From: Chryseobacterium caseinilyticum
GTDB lineage: Bacteria; Bacteroidota; Bacteroidia; Flavobacteriales; Weeksellaceae
Assembly (NCBI RefSeq): GCF_014837145.1
Contig: NZ_JACYFS010000006.1
Coordinates: forward strand, 157,216 to 221,215
Direction: 5' to 3'
Length of the DNA: 64,000 bases
A model generated the notes under the pieces. That model was not told the DNA's origin. It saw only the letters and a list, made by a program, of their open reading frames with translations, and ran no database searches. Of this stretch, positions 1-8,184 are shown piece by piece. Within the stretch, counting starts at the first letter, position 1, and each line of letters opens with the position of its first letter. The position numbers and the translations under genes are program-made.

Positions 1-151
1 TGGCGAGGTTTTTAAGGATTTTCGGGTCTGAAGCCAATGGTCTTAAATCTACATAAAACGGACTTTCAATCCCGCTTTTTAAAGTAAATCTACCAAATTT
101 GATGATTCCCAGCTTATAGCATTCTAAAAAGAATTCTTTCTTACTTTCCAT
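1..151 (-). CDS. pyrE: Orotate phosphoribosyltransferase, N-terminal part only (runs off the window)
   Basis: The first 50 residues read from an ATG at 151 on the minus strand, and the rest lies beyond base 1. The segment KFGRFTLKSGIESPFYVDLR matches the N-terminus of orotate phosphoribosyltransferase, the enzyme that joins orotate to PRPP to give OMP in pyrimidine synthesis. The KFG-x-F-x-LKSG-x-SP-x-Y-x-DLR pattern resembles the OPRT half of eukaryotic UMP synthase more than the usual short bacterial PyrE. Whether an OMP decarboxylase domain follows cannot be seen. The identification rests on this N-terminal motif alone. Confidence 0.75.
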   Translation of the reverse strand, partial: MESKKEFFLECYKLGIIKFGRFTLKSGIESPFYVDLRPLASDPKILKNLA

Positions 152-234
152 TAATTTTCTATTAGATTCTGCAAATTTAAGGATTTGAATTTTAAATGAC
201 GACCAGCTAAGGAGTTTCGCGAGGATTTATTTTA

Positions 235-274
235 AAATTAAAAAGTCATTTCCTTTTTTAGAGAAAATGACTTT
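235..274 (-). terminator. Rho-independent terminator after the DUF1232 gene
   Basis: A 10-bp stem (AAAGTCATTT at 242-251 with AAATGACTTT at 265-274) closes a 13-nt loop. On the minus strand it is followed by a T-rich stretch, and it lies just past the stop of the DUF1232 gene. Confidence 0.7.
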
Positions 275-283
275 CCTGAGGTA

Positions 284-625
284 TTATTTTACGATCTCAG
301 CGTCGATAATTGTGGTTTCGCCAAGTCTTCTTTCGGCTTCCCAGATCAGAAATTTATCTACTTCACGTATCAGTTTAGGAATGGCAAGCGACAGAATCGC
401 CAAATCATCCATTACGCCCACCACAGGAAAGATAAAATCAGGAATTAAATCTATGGGAGAAATAACGTAAAGTAAACCCAGCATGGGCAAAATTACATCA
501 ATTGATCTCATGGGATACATTCCCTTTCTCCAGAATTTCACCATTCGGAAAATATCCGGAATCTTTTTGATAAAGCCTTTGTGGCGAATTGCTTCTTTAG
601 CAAGATGAAGTTTAGAGTATTTCAT
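284..625 (-). CDS. DUF1232 (YkvA-like) small membrane protein
   Basis: This 113-residue protein carries the DUF1232 core: a hydrophobic segment followed by SPIDLIPDFIFPVVGVMDDL (about residues 57-76) and a second hydrophobic stretch. The family is widespread in bacteria and has no settled function; YkvA of Bacillus belongs to it. The N-terminal 35 residues are basic and probably cytoplasmic. The gene stands alone, with its own terminator downstream and a 140-bp spacer before the TlpA-like gene. The ATG at 625 is the first good start. Family confidence is high, function unknown. Confidence 0.85.
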   Translation of the reverse strand: MKYSKLHLAKEAIRHKGFIKKIPDIFRMVKFWRKGMYPMRSIDVILPMLGLLYVISPIDLIPDFIFPVVGVMDDLAILSLAIPKLIREVDKFLIWEAERRLGETTIIDAEIVK

Positions 626-768
626 TTTGTGTTTGTTTTTATTTCAACACTTTTATAATTCACAAATTCTGTACCAGCAAATAATAAAAAGTGTTAAGAT
701 ATAATTCGGGGTCTAAAATACACATTATTAGATATTAAAAAACTTTTTTCAACGGAAAATTATCAAAG

Positions 769-1308
769 TTATTTAACAATATTATCGATGAACTGATGTA
801 CCGTTTCGGCATCCCAATCTGTGGCAGCATCTTCCTTTATAATAATTCTTCCGGTTTTGTCCAGCAAAAATGTTGTCGGGAACGCTTTTGGAAGCAGTTT
901 TTCGGAAATCGGGCTTTGTGCAATATAAACAGGAACGGTATAGTTGTTTTCTTTTAAAAATTTTCTGACCGCATCTTCCTGATCATTCATGGCAATCAAC
1001 ACAAAATCCACATGGCCTTTTCTGCCGTCATACAGTTTCTGAATAGATGGCCATTCTTTACGGCACGGTGGGCACCAGGTTCCCCAAAAATTCAGAAACA
1101 TCGGTCTGTCTTTGAAGTTTTTAAGATTGGTACTTGCCACATTAATTCCTTTCAGTTCCACATCATAATCTTCGGGAGCGATATGTACAGCTTTTTCAAT
1201 CGCAGCAACCGGAAAAAATGCGTCTTTCAGTTTTAGCTGAAGGCCGGGAATAAAAAAGATACAGCCCAGAACTACCAGAATGACTATGTAAATAATATTT
1301 TTTTTCAT
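769..1308 (-). CDS. TlpA-like membrane-anchored thioredoxin, WCPPC active site
   Basis: A single N-terminal transmembrane anchor (residues 5-22) is followed by a thioredoxin fold with FWGTWCPPCRKEWP at about residues 74-87 and the cis-proline loop AFPTTFLLDK near 141-150. This is the TlpA/ResA type of periplasmic thiol-disulfide reductase, used for cytochrome c maturation or for keeping envelope thiols reduced. It is the last gene of an operon aroC - thioredoxin-like - tlpA-like, starting 15 bp after the preceding stop. The actual substrate cannot be read from the sequence. Confidence 0.9.
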   Translation of the reverse strand: MKKNIIYIVILVVLGCIFFIPGLQLKLKDAFFPVAAIEKAVHIAPEDYDVELKGINVASTNLKNFKDRPMFLNFWGTWCPPCRKEWPSIQKLYDGRKGHVDFVLIAMNDQEDAVRKFLKENNYTVPVYIAQSPISEKLLPKAFPTTFLLDKTGRIIIKEDAATDWDAETVHQFIDNIVK

Positions 1309-1323
1309 ATTTTTTTCTCTAAA

Positions 1324-1893
1324 TTACAGTAATTCGAGGATTTCTGCAACAGCATCTTTACCTCTGTTTTTTGAGTAATAAAGCTGCAGATCATTATAAA
1401 AAGTTTCTCTCGGATATGCTTCAGGATCAGCTTTAAATTTAAGCAGAAGTTCATGTCCGAATTTCGGGCGCGGTCCCCAAGAATTTTTCACACTAAAGTC
1501 TTCATTTAAAATTAAAACTTTCGGAATAGATTCTGTGCCGTTGGTCAGAAATTGATTGATCAGGCTCTTATCACTGTCTCTCAGGAAGATTTTTACCTCA
1601 TTTTTTCCGTCAAAAAACTTGACTAAAGCAGGAACTGTTGCGCTCGCATCGCCACACCACGCTTCAGAGATAATCAAAATTTTTCCTTTAAAATTTTTGG
1701 ATTCTAAGGTGTGAAGCTGATCTCCATCCGGCATATATTTTTTCCAGGTCCTGTCGATGCGCTGCAATCCGAGTTCGTAGTACTGTTTGTATTCTTTTTC
1801 CTGTTGGTTTGCAGGATTGTCAAGTCTTTGCTTTGCGATTTGCACATATTCTTCGAAAGAAATGGCATTGTCCCAGTAATTTTTCATTACCAT
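1324..1893 (-). CDS. Thioredoxin-family protein with EAWCGDA motif
   Basis: The 189-residue protein has the thioredoxin-like segment IISEAWCGDASATVPAL and a cis-proline equivalent SIPKVLIL, as in the Thioredoxin_9 type family common in Bacteroidota. Only one cysteine sits in the active-site motif (WCGDA rather than WCxxC), so it cannot perform a normal two-cysteine exchange at that site. No signal peptide is evident, which suggests a cytoplasmic protein. It starts 5 bp after the aroC stop. Two candidate starts exist (MVM), six bases apart; the first is used here. The substrate is unknown. Confidence 0.8.
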   Translation of the reverse strand: MVMKNYWDNAISFEEYVQIAKQRLDNPANQQEKEYKQYYELGLQRIDRTWKKYMPDGDQLHTLESKNFKGKILIISEAWCGDASATVPALVKFFDGKNEVKIFLRDSDKSLINQFLTNGTESIPKVLILNEDFSVKNSWGPRPKFGHELLLKFKADPEAYPRETFYNDLQLYYSKNRGKDAVAEILELL

Positions 1894-1898
1894 TTATA

Positions 1899-2969
1899 TT
1901 AAAAATTGTTGATGTTTCTTGTTTTGTTAATCAGATAAAGGTCGGCAAGCACGAATGCTGCCAGAGCTTCCACCACGGGAACTGCTCTAGGCAGAACGCA
2001 CGCGTCATGTCTTCCGCGCCCTTCAACTGTTGTTTTTTCGCCGTTTTTGTTGACGCTTTCCTGAGGCTGCAGGATCGTAGCAACGGGTTTAAAGGCAACT
2101 CTGAAATAAATATCCATTCCATTTGAAATCCCGCCCTGAATTCCACCTGAAAGATTTGATTTCGTTGAAAAATCTTCGTTAAAAAGATCGTTGTGGTCTT
2201 TACCTGTCATTTTTGCACCACAGAAACCGCTTCCGTATTCAAAACCCTTGCAGGCATTGATGTTAAGCATGGCTTTTGCCAGTTCGGCCTGAAGTTTTGA
2301 AAACACGGGCTCGCCAATTCCTGCCGGAACATTTTTGATAACGCAGGTAATTGTTCCGCCAATGGTGTTGCCTTCTTTTTTAATTTCTTTAATTTTTGAA
2401 ATCATTTTTTCGGCAGTTTCGGCATCGGGACAACGGACTTCATTGCTTTCGGTTTTTGAAAAGTCCAAAGCCTGATACGGTTTTTCACAGAAAATTTCTC
2501 CTACTGAAGAAACGTAGGCATTAATTTCAAACTCAGGCAGCAGCTGTTTTGCCAAAGCTCCTGCTACAACCCAATTGATGGTCTCCCTCGCGGAAGATTT
2601 TCCACCGCCTCTGTAATCTCTGATTCCAAATTTTTGATCGTACGTAAAATCAGCATGACTCGGACGATAGGCTGTTGCCAAATGATCGTAGTCTTTTGAT
2701 TTTTGATTTTCGTTTTCAATGGTAAAGCCGATGGGTGTTCCTGTAGATTTTCCTTCAAAAATTCCAGATAAAAATTTTACGGTATCGCTTTCTTTTCTTT
2801 GGGTTACAATTGCAGACTGACCTGGCTTTCTGCGATCCAGTTCGGCCTGAATTTTTTCTAAACTGATCTCTACGCCTGCCGGAAAATTATTGATAATTCC
2901 GCCATAGGCCGCGCCGTGACTTTCCCCAAAGGAAGTAAGGCTGAGAAGATTTCCTAAGCTGTTAAACAT
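1899..2969 (-). CDS. aroC: Chorismate synthase
   Basis: Chorismate synthase converts 5-enolpyruvylshikimate 3-phosphate to chorismate, the last step of the shikimate pathway, and needs reduced FMN. The 356 residues are full length for the family. They show the signatures [18 protein letters not shown] near the N-terminus, [20 protein letters not shown] in the middle, [10 protein letters not shown], and [19 protein letters not shown] near the C-terminus. It is the first gene of a three-gene minus-strand operon with two thioredoxin-fold proteins. The ATG at 2969 gives the family-typical N-terminus. Confidence 0.97.
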   Translation of the reverse strand: MFNSLGNLLSLTSFGESHGAAYGGIINNFPAGVEISLEKIQAELDRRKPGQSAIVTQRKESDTVKFLSGIFEGKSTGTPIGFTIENENQKSKDYDHLATAYRPSHADFTYDQKFGIRDYRGGGKSSARETINWVVAGALAKQLLPEFEINAYVSSVGEIFCEKPYQALDFSKTESNEVRCPDAETAEKMISKIKEIKKEGNTIGGTITCVIKNVPAGIGEPVFSKLQAELAKAMLNINACKGFEYGSGFCGAKMTGKDHNDLFNEDFSTKSNLSGGIQGGISNGMDIYFRVAFKPVATILQPQESVNKNGEKTTVEGRGRHDACVLPRAVPVVEALAAFVLADLYLINKTRNINNF

Positions 2970-3011
2970 AATACAAAATTACCGAAATTAATTCAGATGA
3001 GAAAAGGCGGA

Positions 3012-4655
3012 TCAAGGTTGCTGATAGTTGTTCTTAATGACTTTTATAGCGTTATCCAATTCATTTTGTTCTTTTGTGTCTGTTTTTTTCCAGATAAATC
3101 CTTCTCTTATACTGTCAGGGTTTTTGAGTTGTGGAAATATTCTAAGTTTTTGATAGTCAAACATAAATCCTTCTGAGATGGCCGGTACAGGCGTTTCGTA
3201 ATTAAATGGATATTTTTTTGAAACATGATAATTTAAATTTCCCACTTTAAAACTTTCATATTCAGTGTGAAAGTATTCTGCCGGTTTGTACAGTTGCGAT
3301 ATTTTAAATTGTCCCATCGTATTTCCCAATCTGAAACTGGGAATGAGGTACCTTAAGATTTGAGGATGAATCAAAAAGCTTAATGTGGCTAAACTTCCGG
3401 CGGAGAATATGATGAATGAGAACCTTTTAATATTTACACTGTAAAAACATGCGATGAATATCACCGGAAACACTTCAAGGAAAAAACGGTACTGGGCAGA
3501 AAATGAGAGAATTAAAGCCGATTTTAACAGTAACGAACCCAATAAGATATAATGTTTTTTTTCTTTTTTAATAAAAGCAAAAACTCCGTAGAAAATAAGG
3601 GAAATGATCAATCCTACGTTAAAGACTGATTTAATTCCGGAAATAAAAAGCCAGTTGGTGATCTTTTCCTTAAAGCTGAAATTTTTTATCTGTTCTGAAG
3701 AATATTGTGCATCATACGTTTTTAAAAGCGCATATTCCGAGCTTTGTCTCATCATTTCAGGATTAGGTTTCCATGGAATATTTAAATCGAAAATGGTAAG
3801 CGGAAAAAAGGGATAGCCAAAAGTCCAGATGTTTTTGATGATGAAAAGACTGAAAATAAGCGTGCCTGAAAGTAATATTTTCAAAGACATTTTTTTCCTC
3901 AAAATCATAATTAAAAATACAAAAACAGGAAGCCAGATCATTGTTGGTTTAATACTGAAAATATAAATGCTGAAAGCTAAAAACCCTGAATTAATCTTGG
4001 GTTTGGCAAAGATTTCATAAACCACAATAAGTGAAAAAATGTACGCAGGCAGATCTGGGCTTGGTGATTGGAGGAAAAATAAAAATACTGGAAAAAATGC
4101 CAGATGAACCCAGTTTTTATTTTCGAAAATGTAGATAAGATAAGTGACTGTAACCAATAAATTAATTCTCAAAAAAGGATCGGAAATATGTGAAAATCCC
4201 GTTTGGAAAAGATGCCATGCCGACATTTGCCCAAGCGTAAGATCTAAATTTGATATTCCTTTAATCAAACCAAACTCAGAGAGCCACCTGATCGTAGGAA
4301 TGTAATATCCAAAATGATCTAAAATGAAAGGATAGAAGCTGGCGCAGGTAACACAAATGATTGCTGATGCATAAAAAGCCCAACCTGCATTTTTAAAAAA
4401 AGTAGATAGTTTCTGATAAAATTTTTCTTTAAAAAAATATAACAGTCCGATACACAAAATGATTGCTTCAACATAAACATTGATGCCAAAAAAAAATGCA
4501 CCTACAGTTAAAATCAAACTTAAAAACAGTATTCCCGATAAAATTAGTCCTGAAATACCTTCTGTTAAATTGAAGCGAAAAGATTTCTCGGCAATCAAAC
4601 CCCATCCAATCAGCGTAGGTAGAAGAAGAATTAGGGATAAAATTAGTAAAAGCAT
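3012..4655 (-). CDS. Large polytopic membrane protein, LIC_10190-like
   Basis: This is a 547-residue protein with about a dozen hydrophobic helices over the first 420 residues and a soluble C-terminal tail of about 120 residues. The overall shape resembles GT-C type glycosyltransferases and the uncharacterised LIC_10190 family, but no catalytic motif was recognised with certainty. The longer reading frame starts with TTG at 4682, inside a terminator hairpin, so the ATG at 4655 (MLLLILSLILLLPTL) is preferred. That start follows a T-run directly after the hairpin at 4660-4687. A role in cell-surface sugar transfer is only a guess. Confidence 0.65.
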   Translation of the reverse strand: MLLLILSLILLLPTLIGWGLIAEKSFRFNLTEGISGLILSGILFLSLILTVGAFFFGINVYVEAIILCIGLLYFFKEKFYQKLSTFFKNAGWAFYASAIICVTCASFYPFILDHFGYYIPTIRWLSEFGLIKGISNLDLTLGQMSAWHLFQTGFSHISDPFLRINLLVTVTYLIYIFENKNWVHLAFFPVFLFFLQSPSPDLPAYIFSLIVVYEIFAKPKINSGFLAFSIYIFSIKPTMIWLPVFVFLIMILRKKMSLKILLSGTLIFSLFIIKNIWTFGYPFFPLTIFDLNIPWKPNPEMMRQSSEYALLKTYDAQYSSEQIKNFSFKEKITNWLFISGIKSVFNVGLIISLIFYGVFAFIKKEKKHYILLGSLLLKSALILSFSAQYRFFLEVFPVIFIACFYSVNIKRFSFIIFSAGSLATLSFLIHPQILRYLIPSFRLGNTMGQFKISQLYKPAEYFHTEYESFKVGNLNYHVSKKYPFNYETPVPAISEGFMFDYQKLRIFPQLKNPDSIREGFIWKKTDTKEQNELDNAIKVIKNNYQQP

Positions 4656-4659
4656 AAAA

Positions 4660-4687
4660 AAAGATTGCTTAAAAATAAGCAATCTTT
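4660..4687 (-). terminator. Terminator or attenuator hairpin directly before the start codon at 4655
   Basis: An 11-bp perfect stem (AAAGATTGCTT at 4660-4670 with AAGCAATCTTT at 4677-4687) and a 6-nt loop are followed on the minus strand by a T-run that ends in the ATG at 4655. It lies downstream of the glycine-zipper lipoprotein gene and is its likely terminator. Confidence 0.8.
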
Positions 4688-4724
4688 AGTTAAAAAAATA
4701 TATAAAAGTGTTTGGTAGGTATTA

Positions 4725-5276
4725 TTATCTTGGCTGTACACGACCGTCTTTTCTGTCTCCGGATCTACCAATGGTATAACCTGTTGCACCACCGACTACA
4801 CCGCCGATTACAGCACCAAGACCTCTGTTTTTCTTACTGATGATGGCACCTGCTGCAGCTCCACCTACGGTACCAATAATTGTACCTTTTGCCGCTTTAC
4901 TCATTCCTTTTTTCTGAGTTGTACCCTGTGAAGAAGTACCGGAACCATTGCTGGCTACTGCTCCTGAAGAAGATCCTGAGGATGGACTGTTTCTGTAAAT
5001 TGTACGTGTTTCTCTGATTACCTGAGGTTTTGCAGCCGCCGCAGCAGCTACTGCTGCTTCCTGTTTTTCAATTTCTGCAAGACTGTCGGTTCTTTTTTGA
5101 GCCTCATAAGCCATTCTTTCTTTTTCAATAGCTAGCTTCTGCTTTTCTATATCCAACTGTCTGGCCTGGAACTCAAGTTTTTGCTGTTCAAGAGTTTGCT
5201 CGGCAATTTTATCATCTTTTTTACAGGCTGTGAACAAGAAAACTGATAACAAACCTGAAATTATAATCTTTTTCAT
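4725..5276 (-). CDS. Glycine-zipper lipoprotein with coiled-coil region
   Basis: The N-terminus is a lipoprotein signal with lipobox LFTAC (Cys at about 18). Next comes a highly charged coiled-coil-like region rich in K, E and Q (residues 25-75), an Ala/Ser/Gly linker, and a C-terminal glycine-zipper segment GTIIGTVGGAAAGAI ... GAVIGGVVGGATGYTIG (about 132-172). YMGG-like glycine zippers insert in or contact membranes. The protein is probably an outer-membrane-associated lipoprotein, possibly envelope-stress related. No close function can be assigned. It is monocistronic, with a terminator downstream. Confidence 0.8.
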   Translation of the reverse strand: MKKIIISGLLSVFLFTACKKDDKIAEQTLEQQKLEFQARQLDIEKQKLAIEKERMAYEAQKRTDSLAEIEKQEAAVAAAAAAKPQVIRETRTIYRNSPSSGSSSGAVASNGSGTSSQGTTQKKGMSKAAKGTIIGTVGGAAAGAIISKKNRGLGAVIGGVVGGATGYTIGRSGDRKDGRVQPR

Positions 5277-5573
5277 AACGCAAATTTTATATTCAAAATC
5301 ATTTGAATGTTTATATCAGCATAATTTCAATTATGAAGCCAAACGAAAGTTAAAAAATGTTAAAGTAAAATGTGGTATCATAATTACGTGTCTTTCAGGG
5401 ACATTTAAACAAAAATTATTGATCTGAAATATTGTTAGAGTATATTATCCTGGAAATATATCTAGCTTTTATTTTTCATAGTTTTTGCCACACGATACCA
5501 ATCAATTCCATCAATTACAAAAAGTAACTAATGAATTTTATTAATTTTAAATTTGCTGTACAAATAAATTTTA

Positions 5574-6575
5574 ATGAAACATTTTGATATATCAGTGCTT
5601 GATTTGGCTCCGGTAAAACTGGGGAAAACTATTCACGATACTTTTCAGGACAGTCTCTCCTTGGCCAACTTTGCTGAAAATTTAAATTATAAAAGATTCT
5701 GGCTTGCCGAACATCACAATATGGAAAGCATTGCCAGTTCTGCAACTTCTGTACTGATCGGTTACATCGCCAACGGAACAAAAAAAATAAGAGTTGGATC
5801 AGGCGGAATTATGCTTCCCAATCACAGCTCGCTCGTCATTGCCGAACAGTTTGGAACACTGGAATCACTTTTTCCCGGAAGAATTGATCTCGGTGTGGGA
5901 AGGGCTCCGGGAACCGATGGTTTGACCGCTCAGGCTTTGGGAAGAAATCCTGCGATCATCAATGAACAGTTTCCGAGACAGATTTTAGAATTACAAAAAT
6001 ATTTTTCAGCGGAAAATTCAAATGCTTTGGTGCGTGCGATTCCCGGAGAAGGTTTGGATATTCCGATGTATATTCTCGGTTCGAGTACAGACAGCGCCTG
6101 GCTGGCGGCAGAACTCGGACTTCCGTATGCTTTTGCAGGACATTTTGCTCCCGAACAGATGGGTACGGCTTTTAAAATTTACAGGGAACATTTCGAACCT
6201 TCGAAATATTTGGATAAACCTTTTGTTTTGGCTTGTGTAAACGGTGTTGCGGCTGAAACTTCTGAGGAAGCACATTTCCTTTCCACGACTTTATTTCAGG
6301 CGTTTATTAATATTATCAGAAACGACAGAAAGCCTTTTCCTGCGCCGGTTGAAGATATGGATGCCATCTGGTCAGCCATGGAAAAATCAATGGTTTTACA
6401 GAAATTAAAATTCAGTTTTATTGGAAACCAGAATGAAATTGCAGAGCAGATCAAAAACTTTCAGGAAAAATATCAGGTGGATGAACTGATGATTAATTCT
6501 CACATCTACGACCATCAGAAACGATTGGAATCTTATGAAATCATTAGAAGAGCGAAAAACTCTTTGGCTGGTTAA
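5574..6575 (+). CDS. Luciferase-like (LLM class) flavin-dependent oxidoreductase
   Basis: The 333-residue protein has the bacterial-luciferase-like TIM-barrel pattern: LSVLDLAP-type start, RFWLAEHHNMESIASSATSV (about residues 42-61), IRVGSGGIMLPNHS (about 75-88) and LFPGRIDLGVGRAPGTD (about 102-118). Members use FMNH2 or F420 to oxidise small molecules; this subgroup is close to the MsnO8/YhbW type without F420 signatures. The AEHH motif is typical of the FMN-dependent subgroup. It is a single gene, with 297 bp of AT-rich DNA upstream and a repeat element directly downstream. The substrate is unknown. Confidence 0.9.
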   Translation: MKHFDISVLDLAPVKLGKTIHDTFQDSLSLANFAENLNYKRFWLAEHHNMESIASSATSVLIGYIANGTKKIRVGSGGIMLPNHSSLVIAEQFGTLESLFPGRIDLGVGRAPGTDGLTAQALGRNPAIINEQFPRQILELQKYFSAENSNALVRAIPGEGLDIPMYILGSSTDSAWLAAELGLPYAFAGHFAPEQMGTAFKIYREHFEPSKYLDKPFVLACVNGVAAETSEEAHFLSTTLFQAFINIIRNDRKPFPAPVEDMDAIWSAMEKSMVLQKLKFSFIGNQNEIAEQIKNFQEKYQVDELMINSHIYDHQKRLESYEIIRRAKNSLAG

Positions 6576-6840
6576 CACATAAGTCACAGAGAGTTTTTCT
6601 CAGGTTTGAAAATATTTTAGAGCGCATTAGAGGAAAAATCAAAGATTTTTTGGGCAGGAGTAATTAAATTCGGTTTGTGAGATTACAGAATTAAAGTAAT
6701 TTCTTCTTAATATTAAAGGCTAGCCTGTTACAATTGTCATTAATGAAAATCTTCGATTTTCAAATCTTATGTGTTCTAAAATGTTTTCAATATTTACAAC
6801 TAAACTAATGTGACTAATGTGTCAAAGTCTTATTGTAGAT
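6576..6840. repeat. Inverted pair of an interspersed repeat (large imperfect palindrome)
   Basis: The spacer holds two opposed arms. The left arm (about 6578-6650) reads ACACATAAGTCACAGAGAG, then TTTGAAAATATTTTAGAGCG, then AAAAATCAAAGATTTTTT. The right arm (6745-6827) contains GAAAATCTTCGATTTTCAA, CTTATGTGTTCTAAAATG and CTAATGTGACTAATGTGTC, which is the reverse complement of the left-arm words in opposite order. A third copy of the right arm lies at 59467-59560. No gene was seen in this spacer. Confidence 0.75.
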
Positions 6841-6868
6841 TAAAGAAATTATAAACCACAGTTAATAA

Positions 6869-6899
6869 TTGTTGATGCTTATTTTATTGAGTATCTTTG
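6869..6899 (+). promoter_or_regulatory. Bacteroidota-type promoter of ribBA
   Basis: A -7 box TATCTTTG lies at 6892-6899, with TTG triplets at 6869-6871 and 6872-6874, giving 20-bp or 17-bp spacing. Both fall in the range described for flavobacterial sigma-A promoters. The ATG at 6918 follows by 18 nt. No FMN riboswitch fold was recognised between promoter and gene. Confidence 0.7.
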
Positions 6900-6917
6900 C
6901 GAAAATTCAAAGTAAAA

Positions 6918-8039
6918 ATGTCAGATATTAAATTAAATACTATTCCAGAGGCGATTGAAGACCTTAAAAATGGTAAAATAATCATAGTGGTAGACGATGA
7001 AGACAGAGAGAATGAAGGTGATTTTCTTTGTGCTGCCGAGCTTACAACACCTGCGTTGATCAATTTTATGGCAGTTCACGGAAGAGGTTTAATCTGCATG
7101 CCGCTTCCTGAAAAAAGATGTGACGAGCTTGGTCTTGACGTAATGGTTAGCCGAAGCAGCGATCCTAAAGAAACCGCTTTTACCGTTTCTGTAGACCTTT
7201 TAGGTGACGGAACTTCTACAGGAATTTCTGCAGGAGACAGAGCCAAAACGATTTTAGCTCTGATGGATGAAAAATCTAAACCTACAGATTTCATGCGTCC
7301 GGGCCACATTTTTCCGTTACGTGCAAGAAAAGGTGGTGTCCTGAAAAGAGCCGGTCACACTGAAGCTGCAATCGACTTAACTTGTCTGGCAGGTCTGAAA
7401 GAAGGTGGCGTAATCTGTGAAATCATGAACGAAGACGGTTCTATGTCGCGTTTGCCGGATCTTCAGGTTTTTGCTCAGAAACATGATATGAAAATTGTTT
7501 CCATCGAAGATCTGATTCATTATCAGCTTAAAAAAGGAAACTTAATTGAGAGAATTGAGGAAAGGGAGGTGAAAACTGCGTACGGTGATTTTCATTTCTG
7601 CGCTTTCAGAGAAACTTCAAATGATCAGATTCACTTTGCTTTAACAAAAGGAACTTGGACAGTTGATGAGCCTGTTTTGGTAAGAGTTCAGTCTTCAGAT
7701 TCTTACTTTGATGTTTTGACCAGACTGAATAACGGTGAAAAACCACAGTTGGAAAAAGTAACTTCAATGATTAATGACGCTGGAAAAGGAGCGATTATTT
7801 TCATTAACAACGTTTCTAATTCTGAGAATACTTTAAGAAAATTACAGCAGTTCTTAAATTATCAGGATGGACAGCAAAAACATCCGACGGCTGCATTCAA
7901 TTACAGAGATTACGGAATCGGAACTCAGATCTTAAAGAATTTAGGAATCAATAAATTTAGAGTAATTACTCAAAATCCTGATGTAAAACCTCAGGTTGGT
8001 GGTTATGATGTTGAGGTGACGGAGATGGTTCAACTTTAA
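6918..8039 (+). CDS. ribB: RibBA: active DHBP synthase domain with degenerate GTP cyclohydrolase II domain
   Basis: Residues 1-200 form a complete 3,4-dihydroxy-2-butanone-4-phosphate synthase, which makes the four-carbon riboflavin precursor from ribulose 5-phosphate. The acidic loop DDEDRENEGD (about 26-35) and RPGHIFPLRA ... RAGHTEAAIDL are intact. Residues 205-373 align with GTP cyclohydrolase II, but the zinc-binding C-x10-CxC region is absent. Where RVHSECLTGD...RCDCG is expected, the protein reads RVQSSDSYFDVLTRLNNGEK. The later DYGIGTQIL and QNP segments are retained. The start at 6918 is chosen because the upstream TTG at 6897 lies inside the promoter box. DHBP synthase activity is expected; cyclohydrolase activity is not. 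Confidence 0.9.
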   Translation: MSDIKLNTIPEAIEDLKNGKIIIVVDDEDRENEGDFLCAAELTTPALINFMAVHGRGLICMPLPEKRCDELGLDVMVSRSSDPKETAFTVSVDLLGDGTSTGISAGDRAKTILALMDEKSKPTDFMRPGHIFPLRARKGGVLKRAGHTEAAIDLTCLAGLKEGGVICEIMNEDGSMSRLPDLQVFAQKHDMKIVSIEDLIHYQLKKGNLIERIEEREVKTAYGDFHFCAFRETSNDQIHFALTKGTWTVDEPVLVRVQSSDSYFDVLTRLNNGEKPQLEKVTSMINDAGKGAIIFINNVSNSENTLRKLQQFLNYQDGQQKHPTAAFNYRDYGIGTQILKNLGINKFRVITQNPDVKPQVGGYDVEVTEMVQL

Positions 8040-8130
8040 AAATGAATTGTGAATTGTCAATTTTGCTTCGCAAGTGAATTTTTCAAAATGATTAAATTGA
8101 CAGCGTAGCTAATTCACATTTGACAATTAA

Positions 8131-8184
8131 CTTCGAAGAATAAAAATGGCTTGATCAACTCAAGCCATTTTTATTTCTTCGAAA
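8131..8184. terminator. Long bidirectional terminator between ribBA and fmt
   Basis: The core stem pairs AAAAATGGCTTGA (8142-8154) with TCAAGCCATTTTT (8160-8172), and it extends outward through TTCGAAGAA/TTCTTCGAA with one bulged base, about 23 bp in all. The last codons and stop of fmt lie inside the stem. T-runs follow on both strands. Confidence 0.85.

Noticed and set aside
6840..6918. FMN riboswitch upstream of ribBA
   Set aside because: No RFN-element conserved core is visible, and the promoter leaves only about 13-18 nt of leader.
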